64,000 nt of DNA from Cephalopachus bancanus (lineage: Eukaryota > Chordata > Mammalia > Primates > Tarsiidae). Position numbers and translations under genes: made by a program. Of this stretch, positions 27,215 to 41,900 are shown piece after piece. Below the pieces are notes generated by a model. It was not told the origin of the DNA. It saw only the letters and a list, made by a program, of their open reading frames with translations, and searched no databases. The stretch is from positions 1,860,001 to 1,924,000 of the forward strand of contig JAPVLO010000123.1 in assembly GCA_027257055.1 (NCBI GenBank), given 5' to 3'. How positions within the stretch are numbered: position 1 is the first letter of the stretch; every line of letters begins with the position of its first letter.

Positions 27215-28026
27215 GTCAAGCCCAAGAAAGGTTAGAGATCTAGGCGAGAGAGAAGAGGCAGAAGGTAGGCAAGAGGGTGGTGGAGCTCAGGAGGCGGCCG
27301 CTGTCTTTATAGTCAGGGAAGAGCTGGGCACAGAGGACCCACCCCAGACTTTGCACTCACACCGCAAAGTAGCCAACACCAAGGTCTCTGGCTAGGCTGG
27401 GAGCAGCCAGCGTGCCAGGTGCAGGATCTCTGAGCACAGCTTGGTGCACACCACCAGGGCGACCTTTGGCTGTGCCTGGGAGGGTGGCACTGTGTGTCCG
27501 CAGCACCTGGTGACGCTGAGTCCTGCTGGCCCTTTCCAATTCCCCAAGATTGCCACCACCCACACCCTGGGCGTTCCGGGTATCCTGGGATCCTGTCTTG
27601 TGCCCCCTCCCACGGTGTCCTCACCTTTGCCTTTCTCGGGTGCCGTGTGCAACCCCAACTCGTGTTCAGTGCCCTGGTCTGCAGGAGCTGGGGAGCAGAG
27701 GAGGGAGCTGTGTGCAAAGAAATCAGGGGAGGATGTGACCTTCGGAGTCCCACATTGCCTGTCCCTGTACCCACGGAAGTCCGTCACACAAGTTTCCACT
27801 TGACACAGCAACGTGCCAGACACAGAGCTCTGCCTCACTCCCCTCCACTCTCATTCCTGAGCGAATGTGTGGGCATGCCTGTCCTGGTCCTACTTTCCTA
27901 AAATCCTCCAAGATCTCTCCCAGCAGAGCCGGTCCAGCCACTCATGGACAGTACTGCTGCAATGTGGGGTGCCTCAGAAGAGGGGTTCCTTAGGTGACAT
28001 GCAGACCCTGCCTTAAATAAGACAGC
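27215..28026. repeat. Upstream block of C-type, copy 2
   Basis: Collinear with 9,080-9,892. Includes the TATA box and metal-response core of locus 7. No gene beyond the promoter is supported. Confidence 0.65.
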
Positions 28027-28758
28027 AAACAGGGTGCAGTAACCAAAACCTGTAGTCACAGGTACTATGAAGGCTGAGGCAGGAGGATCACTTGAGCCCT
28101 GAAGCTGAGGTCCAGCATGGGTAATAGAATGAAACAACGTCTGGAGAGATAATTAAAACTGAAAAGCAAGGCTGACTATCGCAAAACATTCAGTATGTGC
28201 CAGTCCCTTTTTAATCACATTCGTTCTGTGAACTTACAAATAATCCTAGAGAGAAATACAATTAACAAATCCATTTTACTCATGGAGAACTACAACAGAA
28301 AGTTCAAATACCATGCTCCTTGTCACAGGGCTAAATAGTTGTCACTGATATAAATTTAGTCAGCCTCTCAAGGGAAAGAGCATCGATGATGAAGCGTTCT
28401 TGGGGTCCAAGTACGTCTTCAACAATTCCCTATTGCTGAATGTCTTTTAAACAGCTGGTTACCAACTCTGCCATGGCCAGTGACAAAAGCAATCCATGAG
28501 TATAACATATATACACACACATATAATTTTCTGGCTATCTTATATGGATGGAGTAAGGATGCTTTTCATTATTGATGGTAGTACAGAATTTGCTTATCGT
28601 GAAAACACTTAAAGGAAAATATTATTCACTTGTATGTAAAATATTGAGTAAAATATGGTGCAGGTGATAGCAGAAATGGCTGCTAATCCTCTGCATCTGA
28701 CATGAGGCAAAGAATCTTCCTTATAGCTTCATACCTGGGAGCTGCTGGCAGTTTTGTG

Positions 28759-29046
28759 TTTTTTTTTTTGAATTGGAGTCTCACTCTGTCACTCAGACTG
28801 GAGTGCAGTGGCCGCTCCCGGCCACCGCAGCCTCGACCTGCTGGGCTCCGGGGATCCTTCTGCCTCAGCCTTCCTAGTAGCTGAAACTACAGGCATGCGC
28901 TACCATGCCTGGCTAATTTTTGATTTGTTGTAGAGATGAGGTCTTGCCAAGTTGCCCAGGCGGGTCTTGAACCCTCAGGCTCAGGCAATCCACTCACCTT
29001 GGCCTCCCAAAATGCTGGGATTACAGGCTGAGCCACCAAGCCCGGC
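28759..29046 (-). mobile_element. Young Alu with a 17-base target-site duplication
   Basis: Flanked by ctgctggcagttttgtg at 28,742-28,758 and 29,047-29,063. Empty sites exist in the paralogous blocks near 10,575, 46,328 and 56,960, so the insertion came after those duplications. Confidence 0.92.
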
Positions 29047-30002
29047 CTGCTGGCAGTTTTGTGGGAAGAGTGACTGGCTGTCTGTGGACCACAGGTCCCA
29101 CATTCTTGTGGTAAAGAGGACCGAACACACAGCTAAGCACACCAGACCTGGCTGCTCTGTAAGTAAATATCCCCTAGGCTTTGTATAATGAATTTTAAAC
29201 AAGTAGTAGCTTATATCATAGACTACTCCCTCTTGCCAGGTATCTAAGATCCTTCTGTGTATTAACTCATTTAATCCCACAAGCCAGTGGCCATTATTAT
29301 GCTCCTTGTAAGTTGAGGAGACGATGCCACAAGAGGTTGTGTCATGCAGCTATAAGCGACAGAGGTGGGATTTGCACTCATGCATGCTTTGTGCAGCATC
29401 ATGTCCTCACCCACTATTCTGTTCCCCCAAGTCACATGGATGGTTAGGACACTGAAAATCTGGCAGTGGGAAGGCAACTGAGTTGGCATATAGCTCGGTG
29501 ACTTTTCTGGGTGTCAGTTACCGTCTCTCAAGTCAAGAAAGAGGTCCACATCATAGGGCCTTTGTACCTTTGAAGTGAGATAGGCAAAGTTTAGCATCCA
29601 GGTATGTAATGATCAGCCAGCTGTGGGCAGGACGACAGGCCAGACAGTATAGGTGCATTTATCCCTTTATGTCTGTGTTGTGTGACATTGAGCAGGTTGT
29701 TTAATTACTCTTGAAGACAATAAGGCACTTCAGCCCATGCATATGTGACGTCTCAATCATGAGGCATGTGGTTGTCATTCATGATACTGTGTGTAGATCA
29801 AATGACATGAAGCATAAGAGAGGCTTTCACATGTGTTCCAATGCTGTGCAGTGTGCCACTGAAGAGGACTTTCCTGGCACTGAACCAGCCTGGCAGAAAT
29901 CTTATTCCCAGTTTCCAGTCTAGAACAATGCTTACAAAGCTATGGGCCTTTCTTCAGGAACTAGTTGGGACTTACCAAGATTCTCTCTGTAAGAAGTTTA
30001 TA

Positions 30003-30296
30003 TAGCTGGGTATAGAGGCTCATGCCCATAATCCCAGGACTTTTGGAAGCCAAAGCCAGAGGATTCCTTAAGCCCAGGATTTCAAGAATATAGCCTGGAC
30101 AACATAACAAGACCTCATTTGTACTAATAATAATTTAAAAAACGAACTTGGCGTGATGGTGTGCATGTATAGTGCTAGCTATTTGAGAGACTGAGAAGGG
30201 AGGATTGCTTGAGCCTAGGAGATCGAGGCTGCAATGAGCATGATTGTGCCAGGGCCACAGAGTAAGACCTCAACTCACAAAAATAAAATAACAGAA
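30003..30296 (+). mobile_element. Old Alu element
   Basis: Collinear with the Alu at 11,608-11,908; diverged, plus orientation. Confidence 0.68.
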
Positions 30297-31264
30297 AGAA
30301 AGTTTATATAAACAGAGTGATCATGATGGTGTTTGTTTATTTAGGCCTAGCCAGGAGACAGGTCATGGTTTAATTTAATCCATACATAGACATAAAGTAT
30401 TCTTTGTACAAATGAGGAAATGGAGACCCAGGGGACTCAGCACCTTGCCTGGGCCACACAGCCAGGAAGTGAGGAAGTGGACACTGGACAAGGACTGCCC
30501 AACACCAGAACCCATCCACCTGGCACAGGCAGCCTTCTTAAATCGCCTCTTCACAGGGAAGCAGTGGGGAGGCATGGTTCTGACTTCTAGACCATGGGGC
30601 TCATCTACCCTTTGAAATATCAAATAGCGTTCCCTCAAAAAATAGCTAACAGGACTAACAGGTGGCATTAAGGAGACACCCAGGGCCTCATTCCTTCCTA
30701 ATAAGGCAGCCCCACACTCATCAACAGAAGAAACAGCCACCACCCCTGCATGGACAGACTTGAAGAATTTCACCTGGAACCCATGACCACGTGCACTTCA
30801 ACTTGCTGGGAAAATGCTGGGCGTTTCCCTTCATATCCTAGTGCCCTGCTGCATGGAATTAGTCACGGGCTGAAATTTGAAGAAGAAACAAGTCAGCTGA
30901 CCTTGGGAGGAACTTCCAAACGCTGAGTCAAGGCAGAACAAGGAGCTCTCAAGGGTCAGTGAGTGTCCCGTCAGTGGCACTGGTCAGGCGAAGACTGACG
31001 AATGGCTCCATGTGGGAATGTCCTGGCCTGTGCTGCTCGAGGTGCCTGGGTCCGGTCTACTGTCAGGTCTGCTATGCACATCACTGATGAACAGATACGC
31101 AGAGTTTGTAAACTTTAATTTTCTTGAAATGTCTTCATGTGTGTATGGAATTTTTCCAGTTGAATCTAAAAATAGGCTTTGTAATTAGAGTTTGATTTCA
31201 TGATCTCCGTAATTAATACTTTATTAACCAAAGTCTAGGTCTGCAACAAATAAGAAATTAAAGC

Positions 31265-31720
31265 TGTCCCTTCACATGGAGTTTAAGAAGCCCCATGGAC
31301 AATTGAGGCAAGTGAAGAGGGGGCTTCCACCTCCTATAATTGCTTTGAAGTCTAATATTCCATGAGGAACTGAGGCTGGGCAGGGAATCAGAGAATGACA
31401 GTGAGGGATGGAGAAGTTTCTGTAGCACCATTGACATGACAATGTGGCCGTCCTGTGTCTCCCCCTTCTCTCAAATGATGTGTCACAATGCAATGCCAGT
31501 GTATACAGAGGAAGCTCAGGGAGGCAATCTGGCTCGGCTGAGGGCACTCAGGTAATCAGGGGCTCACATTCTCTCCAGACCCCTGGACTCAACACCCAGT
31601 TCAAGTCCTACCACTGCCTTATGGGTCCCTACCCATACTTCCAAAGCACAAAGGAAATCATGGCCAGAAGAAAATCAACAACTTTTATAATCATTCATAT
31701 GTTTTGTAGAAAATAAATGC
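31265..31720. repeat. Orphan MT 3' flank with no gene (ghost locus)
   Basis: Matches the 3' flanks of loci 4 and 11 up to the end of the transcript region (aaaatcaacaacttttataa, then gtagaaaataaatg). At about 31,720, where the loci continue into their exon 3, it switches to MIR-type intergenic sequence (caggtataagtgacacagct). No MT exons follow. The poly(A) position is also degraded (TTATAA). Confidence 0.65.
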
Positions 31721-32762
31721 ACAGGTATAAGTGACACAGCTGGCATTTGATTCCATGGGCTGATGGTAGCATCGTACCTCCAAACACAGCCCTCTGTCAC
31801 CCTGTCACGTGAAACATGAGGACACTAAAATCTGGCACAGAGCATAGTGGGAAGGCCAATGCTCTGGCAGTCACATCCTCTGTGTAGCTCGGTAACTTCT
31901 CTGGGCTTCATTTTCCCTGCTGTCAAGTCAGGGGTGCCAGTGTGTAAACTAATCAAGGGCTCTTTCAGCTCTGAACTGTCATAAGCAGGGATTAATTAGC
32001 ATCCAGGGACATCGCGACCTGCTCCTGTGACTGAAATGCGAAGAGGAGCAGAATCCAGACTGACCTTGAAAGAAACTTCCAAATAGTCAGAGTAAGGTGA
32101 CAATAAAGAATTTGCAGGGACAGCAAAGTCCCACCCATGACTTAGGGCAGGACAAGACTGATGGTGTCTGTGGGGATGTCCAGGCCAGTGCTGCTGAAGG
32201 GGTGTGACCCCCACACTGGTACAGGTCTAGGAACTGTTTCCAGTCTTAAATTTGCCCCTGAAAAAAAAGTGTAGTGTTTGAATTCTTTTAATTTCCAAGT
32301 TATTTTGTTTTTCATATACTTCATGAAATTTACCTGTTCAATATAAAATAGTGGGTTAGTGTTATTTATTTTGTCATATTACTACGCTTTATTTTATCAA
32401 AGCTTAGGTTGTGACAGATTCCCATGCCATTGTATCATCTGACAGAATGCTCTAACATTAGACTGAGAAACCAACCTGAGACAGGTAAGCTGGCTTGTCT
32501 TAAATCACAATTGTGAGATGCCAGGACATATTCCAGTGCTCAGAGTTCTGGAGTCTCAATGCATCCTCCATCACAGCTGTGTTGGGCTTGGATCCTTTAT
32601 TTCCAGGGCACCCAAAGAAAACCAGAGCCAGAATGAAGTCAGTACTTTTATGATCATTTGCAGGCTTCAATTTTTTAACTGTAGCAAATGGGTCAGGATT
32701 GTGGGGAAAAAAATGCAGATGGGCCAGGTCATTCCATCTTCATTTGGGATCAGGGCCTGACA
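31721..32762. other. Composite intergenic sequence before locus 8
   Basis: No gene found. The part to about 32,020 resembles 35,770-36,060 and 40,615-40,890. From about 32,020 it resembles the 3' flanks of loci 10 and 13 (42,870-43,270 and 53,370-53,760). The poly(A) position of locus 8 near 32,646-32,651 reads CATAAA. Confidence 0.5.
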
Positions 32763-33970
32763 TCAGGCACAGCAGCGACAGTTGTCCAATACCCCTTGGT
32801 AGACGCAGCCCTGGGAAAACTTGACTCAGCCCACAGAGCAGCAGGAGCAGAAGCCTGGGAAGAAAGGGGAGATCAGGAGGTCAGAGCTGACTTGACCAGG
32901 CACCTCCCTGCCCCACAAAGGCCTGGCCCAAAGGAACTTGAGTTCAGGAGAGCACAGCACTGTCAGGAGACAACTTTGGAGTGAGGGACTTCCTAGGAAG
33001 AAGTTGCCCAGTGCAACCTGAGCTTAGGAAGGTGCAGAAGATTTAAAGGCAGAGACAGGGCCTCTGGGGACAATGGAAGGCAAGACCCTTAGAACCAGAA
33101 ACTCAAACGAGGAAGTCCTCAAGTATAACACCTGTATCAGATAGACTGGTGAACTCTCTTGGCCTTAATTTCTCTATTTAAAGAATGAATGGTGGATATC
33201 AACCATCGATAAAACTCTACAAACTCTGACCCTGAACCAGATGCTGAGGGAGAGGGATGTGGGAAGCTTGTGGCTGGCCGGCTACAACCTGCTGAGCTCT
33301 TGGTTCCCTCCCAACCCAAGCCATAGCCCCTGTGTCCTAGGAAAGGCCCCAACTCACAACATTCTTACAGGATGTGCACCTGCACTGTTTGCACTTGCAG
33401 GAGGCACCACAGGCACAGGAGCCACCTGCAAGGAAGAGAAGGCCAGAAAACGCCGAGAGTCATGCAGGTGTTAGGCACAGTTCTTCACATGTTCCCTGCT
33501 CCATGACTGAGGAAACCTGGTGACTCCTGTTCCACTCAGGCAGAAGGAAGTCTAAAACACCTCTCAGGTTTGGATGGGAAGGTGCCATCCTGATCTTACC
33601 CCACAGGGCTTTAAATTGGAAACCCAGAAGACTCCATGTCCCTGCCTCCCATCCAGTATGGGCAGCTCAAATGCTGGGTAGAGCACTGGGTCCCTGCTCA
33701 TCTAGGAGACATGGAGCAGAGCCATCTTGAGCCTCAATCCTGTAGCTTCAAAAATGGGAGGCGCTGAGAAGATGGAAATGTTCCAAGTGGCGACGAAGGC
33801 ACTTGAACAGGTAGAAAACACAAGTCCAAGGAAAAGAGACCACTTGAGGCCGAACTCTTGGTGATCCCTCCTCCAGCAGCAGGGACATTCTTTCCTCTGG
33901 CAAAAAATTGGAGACTCAAAGGTCAGATATGGTGTCCCTTCCCAGTGGTGCACGAGCAGTGGGGGTCCAT
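32763..33970 (-). pseudogene. Metallothionein locus 8, heavily damaged
   Basis: Exon 1 at 33,943-33,970 (MDPHCSCTTG) has donor GG instead of GT (33,941-33,942). Exon 2 at 33,358-33,425 is 68 bases, two too many, because its 3' end reads AAGAATGTT before the GTGAGT donor. Exon 3 at 32,763-32,854 has TGA at 32,826-32,828 in place of C41. C33, C44 and C50 are also changed. The TATA position is degenerate. One of the oldest inactive copies by number of lesions. Confidence 0.88.
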
Positions 33971-35540
33971 GTTGAGACAGGTGAGACTGGAGTTCTCAGG
34001 GTAGAGAGAAGAGATCGTGGGGCAGGTGGGAGGCTGATGGAGCCCAGGAGGCATCCAACCCTTTCTAATCAGGGGAGGAGGCCAGGCGCAAAGGCCCTGT
34101 CCTGGCCCTTTACCAGTCCCTGCCAGAGCTGAGCCATGTGGGGTCCTGGAACTGGCTGTGCAGTGAGCAGACTGGTCACAACATACCCTCGTCCATTACC
34201 CATATGCATCTCAGCAGTTGCGCTGGGGAAATGCTTTGGGCTGCTGTCACCAGGAAGAGCCTGGGAGTCAGGCAGTATGCAGCCTCCATGATTCCCTGAG
34301 GGCTCTTCCTAATTTCCTGCACATTGCCATCTGCTCTCGCCCCTGGGCATTCAGAAAACTCAGAGCCAGGACCCACAGCCCTGAACGTTTGCCCTCAGCT
34401 TCATGCTTCTCAGGGTCCACGTGCAACCCCAGCCTCATGCTCACATCCATTGATAGACCCAAGGCGTGGAGCAAGGAGAGAGAGTTTTGTGTAGAGAACA
34501 GATCATTGATGTGAACTTTGCATCACCAGCATAGCCTGTCGCTGGTCCCACCTAGGGCCTTTGTCCACGATTCTCCTAACCAGCACAAGGCAGACACAGG
34601 GCTCTGCCTCCCTCCCTTCCAGTCTTTCTCCTGAGCGATGTCTGGTATATTTGTTGGGTTTTCTTGGCTTTAACTTCCTTGGGACTTCCCACAGTCTCAC
34701 TGCCTCACCAGGGAAAAGGTTGAGCTTCCCAAAGCTTGGGTTGCCCCAAAGGAGGGATCATTTTCCCTTATGTTCCTGACTATCACACAGAACACAGTCC
34801 CTGCCAGACCTTGCTTAATCTGTTTGGCTATTTGACCCTCACATCAATCCTCAATCATGGGCTCTGTATGAACCCACCTTACTAATCAGACAACTCCAAC
34901 ACAAGAAGTGTGTGTAACTAGTCCAAGGTCAGAGGACTTGGAAGGGATCCTGCTGGATCTTAATCCAGTCAGCTTTGAAGGGAAAGAGGTCAATGAAGAA
35001 GCTTCCCTTGGGCCTAAAGTTAGTCTAAAACAGCTCTTTGCTGCTTGAAATCTTTACACAAAAATAAAACAAACCACAGGGTCAATCCTGAGAGTAACAA
35101 AAGTGATGCAACTAGAAATGTTTAATTTTATGGCCACTACCTCTGTCTTATTTTCAGTGATGGCAAAGAGTTTGCTTTCATACAGATACATTTAAATAAA
35201 TATGATCATTTAAAAGGAATGTGTTATAGGAAATAGTAGAAGTGGGAGTAGAAATGACAGGAATCCATTTGTATCCACTATGAGTTCAGGGACTGAGTTT
35301 CTCATGGCTTTGCATATCCCGTTGGATCCATGTTTGTGAATGGGTGGAGGACCCTCTAGGGTCACAAGCCTCCTGCTTACTTCGTTGATGAGAACAACAC
35401 AGGTGAGCACACTGGGACTGGCCTACTTGTCCGAAGGTAAAAAAATGTTCCTGTGCTATGAATAAAGACACTTGATGTATAGCAGACACTGATTTAAGTT
35501 CTTTGCATGTGTTGATTCATTTTCACTTACCATCCAGACC
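33971..35540. repeat. Upstream block of loci 8, 9 and 12, copy 1
   Basis: Collinear with 38,941-40,555 and 51,370-52,590. Landmarks: gtgcaaccccagc(c/t)tcatgct and ctgccagaccttg(c/t)ttaatc. MIR-like sequence lies around 34,800-34,970. No gene beyond the promoter remnant is supported. Confidence 0.6.
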
Positions 35541-35553
35541 CTATTCTTCTTCT

Positions 35554-35713
35554 TTTTTTATTATTATTGCAATTATAATAATTATTATTTTATTTGAAAT
35601 ATGTGGGGTACAATTCAGGATTAGGTATACAAGTGGTCATCGTACAGGTAAAACTTGGGCCTCCCTTTGATCTCCACTTCGCCTGGTTTGAGATGAGGTA
35701 CACTACTTGATGT
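35554..35713 (-). mobile_element. L1-like 3' end insertion with target-site duplication
   Basis: About 160 bases, T/A-rich at the left (A tail on the minus strand), with ggggtacaattcaggattag inside, flanked by ttcttcttct at 35,544-35,553 and 35,714-35,723. The collinear site near 40,555 is empty. Similar to L1 3' termini by eye only. Confidence 0.6.
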
Positions 35714-35723
35714 TTCTTCTTCT

Positions 35724-37380
35724 CTTTTACAGTGGTAGAAACTGAGCCACAGAGAGGTGGTGTCACTCAGAAAACAGTGACACAGCTGGGATTTGGTCAC
35801 ATGTGTGTTACTGCATTTTTATACCTTCAACTACTGCATTCTGTCACCCTGCCACATGAAAGATGGGGACAGTGGAATCTGGCACAGAAACAGAATTGGG
35901 AAGACCAGTGTGCTGGCCATCATATCCCTGTGCACAGCTCTGTGACCTCTCTGGGCTTCTGCCCTCTCTCAGCCAGGGACCCAACTGGGCTAACTAAGGG
36001 ATGGTCGTCACAATGCCGAACTGGAGGGGCAGGACTTAGCATCTAGTGACATCCTGATCTGCCTACTGCGGCCAGCTCATGGGGAAGCTCTTAGCACATT
36101 TTCATTCAGACCTTGACTTTTGAGTGTGTGACCCTGGGCAGGTCATTAACTTCTCTGCAAGCAGGACAACCTCATCAGGCTTGCACACTCACTGTGTCTC
36201 TGCTTTGTGTGAAGATCAAAGGACTTGTAGAGGAAGAAAGGATTCTCTTCGTGCAAATGCTGACTCAGTGTCTTATCCTGTAGAGTTTTGTGCAAGAGGT
36301 CATTCACATGCCCTTGAGATCAGATCCGCAAGATTCCAGACTTCAAATCCACAGTAATGCCTCCACCCACTGGGTCTTTCCCAAGGAGGTTAATGGGAAC
36401 TAACAGGATTCTTCCTCCAGAAAGTTCATATGGACTAAACAAGCATCTTGCCAATGTTTGTTAAGTCTTATCAACTTGCCAGGCCACTACCACGTGCAAT
36501 TCCTACATGGAGATATAACCTCCTATCTGCAAAGGAGGAGATGGAGGCTCAATAGATTCAGACACTTGCCCAGGTCACACAGCCATTAAGTGGTGAAGTG
36601 GGCTGTGCTCCAGGACTGCCCATTTCAAAACCCATGCCCTTGGCACAGGCTGCCTTCCAAAACTTTCTCTTCACACAGGCTTCCTGCAGGCAAGGATGGT
36701 TCAGATTTTGGGCCATCTGACTCCTCTTTCTCTTTGAACATCAAAGAAATTCCTCCAACATAGAGCCAGAGAAGCTAACCATTGCCGTTAATCACAAGAC
36801 ACCCAGGCCTCCCTCCTTCGAAGTGAATTTACCACACCCTGAAACTGCAGAATATGCCATGTCCCTGCATGGACAGACACAAAGTACTTCATGGATCCAG
36901 TCCTAATACACACTTTGTCTTGCTGTGAAAGTGCTGGGCAATTCCCTTAAATACCCTAGTCGCTTTGATGATTTGAATCGGTCAAGGCAAGGCTTTGAAG
37001 GAGGAGGAAATTTAGCCAGACCTTGGGAGCAACTTCCAAAAATCCAAAGCCACCTCACAACAGGGAGCTCCCAGGGGTCAGGGAGTGTCTTCTCAGTGAC
37101 ACTGGGCAGGCTAAGCCAGAGGGATTCCTGACTGTGCTGCTCAAGCTGTGTGTCCAAACACCGAGGCCCGTCTGCCTTCCACATCATTGATAAACATATG
37201 TGTAGAGATTGCAAAACTTCAATTTCCGGGTAATTATCATGTATTTCTAGGAATTTTCTAATTGAATGTAATGAATGGCTTGTCATTTGTTGTTTGGTAT
37301 CATGATCTCTATTATTAATGCTATTTTACTTTATCAAAGTTTAGATCCAGGATAAATAGGAAATAGAACTATTCCTTCAC
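35724..37380. other. Intergenic MIR-rich sequence before locus 9
   Basis: No gene found. Collinear with 40,560-42,190. MIR-like pieces occur around 35,740-35,900, 36,100-36,340 and 36,460-36,660. Confidence 0.5.
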
Positions 37381-37898
37381 CTTGGAGTTTGAGAAGTCCC
37401 TTGTAGGATTCAAGCAACTGAGGAGTTTGAGTTCACCTCCTGTCATCACTTTGAAGCATAAAATCAGATGAGGAACTGGACTTGGGTAGGGAATCAGATA
37501 ACAAGAATGAGGGGTGGATAAGTATGTGTCACATTTGCCAGGAGACAGAGGTGGTCCACCGGTGTCAACCACTCTCCCCACTGGTTGAAACAGCTGTTCC
37601 AATTTGCAAAAGATGAAGCTCAGTGAAGCAGCCTGGCATCATTGAGGGCACTCAAGTTGTCAGGGTGAACATTTCCATAAGAGCCCTGGTCTCTGCACTC
37701 CCAATTCAATCCTCCACCTCAGTCCATCATTTTCAAGACACACAAAGGAAACCAGAGTCAGAATCAAGTCTACGTTTATTATAATTCACATGTTTCAAAT
37801 AAAGGGTAAGCAGTAAATGGCACTGGGTTGCAGGTTTTAAAAATATCCTGTTTTGTACTAGTAGCTCCATTTCCATCTGGGATAGAACTCCTCCGACA
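37381..37898. repeat. 3' flank block of MT locus 9
   Basis: Collinear with 42,200-42,487 (gene absent there) and 49,800-50,323. The poly(A) signal AATAAA (minus) is at 37,775-37,780. Confidence 0.6.
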
Positions 37899-38940
<1,042 letters not shown>

Positions 38941-41900
38941 GCTGAGCCCAGGTGAGGCTGGAATTCCTGGTGGGAGAGGGAATAGGCAGTGGGGCAGGTG
39001 TGAAGCTGGTAGAGCCCAGGAGGCCACTCCTCCCTTCATAGTCAGAATAGGGGACTGGGCACAGAGGCTCTACGCCAGACATTGCACTGCCCCACCAAGT
39101 CCTAGATCTCACCATCATGAATTGAACCTTGAACAGAGGGCAGGCCAGGTGCTGGATACCCCTCATCCATTTACTGCCTGCATCTCAGTGTGCTGCACTG
39201 GGGTCTGCCTTTTTGCTGCTGTCCCAAGGGAGGATCTGCGCGCTAGGCGGCTCACAGCCTCCTTGCTTCCCTGCGATCCATTCCCAATTTCCTGCAGATT
39301 GTGATCCACCCTTGCTCCTGGCCCATGGAGGTTCAGAGAACCCAGAGTGATCAGAATTCTCTTCCCCAGCCCTGCACTTTTGTCCTTAGCTTCGGGCTTC
39401 TCATGGTCCATGTGCAACCCCAGCTTCATGCTCACGTCCCTAGATAGACCCAAGGTATGGAGCACAGCCAGGGAACTGTGTGCAGAGAACAGGCCACTGA
39501 CGTGACCTATGTCTCATCTGCTGGCCTGTCCCTGTTCCCACCTTGGGTCTTTGATGACGTTTCTCCTGCCCAGCAACAAGGCAGGCTAGGGCTCTGCCTC
39601 TCTCCCTTCCAGTCTCTACTTCTGAAGGAATGCCAGCCACATTTGCTGGGTCATCTTTGCTTTAACTTCCTTTGGGGTTTCCCACAACCTCGCTGCTCTA
39701 CCAGGCATAAGGTTGAGCTTTCCAAAGCTTGGGATGTCCCCAAAGGAGGGATCATTTTCCCTGATGTTCCTGACTATCACACAGCACACAGTCCCTGCCA
39801 GACCTTGTTTAATCTCTTTGGCTATTTGGCCCTCACAACAATCCCCAAGGGGAAGGCTCTGTATATGAATCCAAGTTACTAATCAGACATCCACAACATA
39901 AGGAGCGTGTGACTAGTCCATGCTGGATCTGAATCCAGTCCAACTTTTAAAGGGGTCCTGCTGGATCTGAATCCAGTCCAACTTTTAAAAGAAAGAGGTC
40001 AACAAAGATGCTTCCCTTGGGCCTAACATTAGCCTTCAACAGCTCTTTGCTGCTTACAATTTTTAAACAAAAACAAACATGAAGGTCAATCCTGGGAACA
40101 ACAAAAAATGATACTGAAGGGAAGGTGTAATTCTATGGCCACCTTGTATGTCTGGAAGTGAAATGCTTCTGATTTTCAGTGATGACAAACAGTTTGCTTT
40201 TTCTACAAACATATTTAAAGTATGAACATGTTAAGGGAAATAGTGGAAGTGGGAGCAGAAATGCCAGGAATCCTTGAGTATCTGTTGTGAGGACAGGGAC
40301 TGGGTTTCTTGGGGCTCTGCATATCCAGTGTGGATCCGTGAATGGGCAGAGGATACTCTCTGGGCCACCAGTCACGTGATCGCATCATTGATGAAAATAA
40401 CACAGGACACACAGGTGAGCACATGGGGACTGTCTTATTTGCATGGAGGTAGAAAAATTTCAAGTGCTATAAAAAGACAACAAAATCACAGGTAATATGA
40501 GACACAACTTGTCGATTGCAGGACTATTTTAAGTTCTTTGCATGTGTTAACCATTTTTTCCTGCCCCTCAGGCTCACAGTGGAGGAGCCTGAGCCACAGA
40601 GAGGTTGTGTTATCCCAGGTATAAGTGACAAAGCGGAGATTTGCACATGTGCATGCTGTCTGGATCACCATGCCTTCAACCTCACTTTATTTCATGTGAA
40701 AGATGAAGACACTGGAATCTGGCACAGAAGCAGAATTTGGAAGACCAATGTGCTGGTCGTCATATCCCTGTGCACAGCTTTGTGATTTCTGGATTCCAGC
40801 TCTCAGGCCTGGGACTCAGTTAGGCTAACTAACCAATGACCCTCTAGTGCTGAACTGGGAGGGGCAGGACTTAGCATCCAGTGACATCATGACCTGTCTG
40901 CTGTGGCCAGCTCATGAGGAAGCTCTAGCATATGTTCATTCAGACCTTGACCTCTGAGTGTGTGACCTTGGGCAGTTGATTAACATCTCTGCAAGCAACT
41001 CACTGTCTCTCTGCTTTGTGTGAAGATCAAATGGGTTGTAGAGAAAGAAAGCTTTTTCTCTGTGCAAATGCTGGCTTAGTGTCTTATCCTGTAGGATTTT
41101 GTGCAAGAGGTCATTCACATACCATTGAGATCAGATCGGTAAGAGTCCAGACATCAAATCCACAGGAATGTTTCCATGCAGATGGGCCTTTCCAAAGGAG
41201 ATTAATGAGAGCTAAAAGAATTCTCACTCCAGAAAGTTTATGTGGACCAAATAAGCATAATGCCACAGTTTAATACACTTTATCCATTTGTTGGGCCACT
41301 ATCACTTGTGATTCCTACGTAGAGATGTAAGACACTTTTTGCAAAGGAGAAAATGGAGGCTCAGAGTGTTCCAGTCACTAGCCCAGGCCACATAGCCATT
41401 AAGTGGTGATGTGTGCTTAACACAGGACTGCCTGACACCAAAACCCATGTTTTGGCACAAGCTGCCTTCCAAAATCTTCTCTTCACACTGACCACCTGCA
41501 GGCCAGGTGGTCAGATTTTTGGGCCACCTGACTCCTCTTTTTCTTTGAACATCAAATAGAAACTTCTTCAACATATAGCCAAAGGGACAACCCATTGCCA
41601 TTAATCACAAGTCATCCAGGCCACCCTACTTCCTAATGAATACCTCCGTACCCTACAAACTGCAGAATCTGCCATACCCCCAGAATGGGCAGCCATGAAA
41701 AACTTCATGGGTCCATTCCTAAAACACACTTCATCTTACCTGGAAAATGCCAGGCAATTCCCTGAAATACCCTAGTCACTTTGCTGATTTGAATTGATCA
41801 AGGATTTAACTTGAAGGAGGAGAAAATTTAGCCAGACCTTGAGAGGAACTTCCAAAAATTTAAAGCCAAGTCATAACAGAGAGCTCTCACTGGTCAGCAA

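Larger units (their letters stand above)
28156..31264. other. Intergenic block between loci 7 and 8, first part
   Basis: No gene found. Collinear with 10,031-12,895, with an extra young Alu at 28,759-29,046. Contains MIR-like pieces near 29,260-29,470, 29,660-29,830 and 30,380-30,540. Confidence 0.55.

Noticed and set aside
35554..35713. Endogenous retrovirus or LTR fragment
   Set aside because: The A-tail side, short length and simple target-site duplication fit a truncated L1-type insertion; no LTR borders or viral frames are visible.
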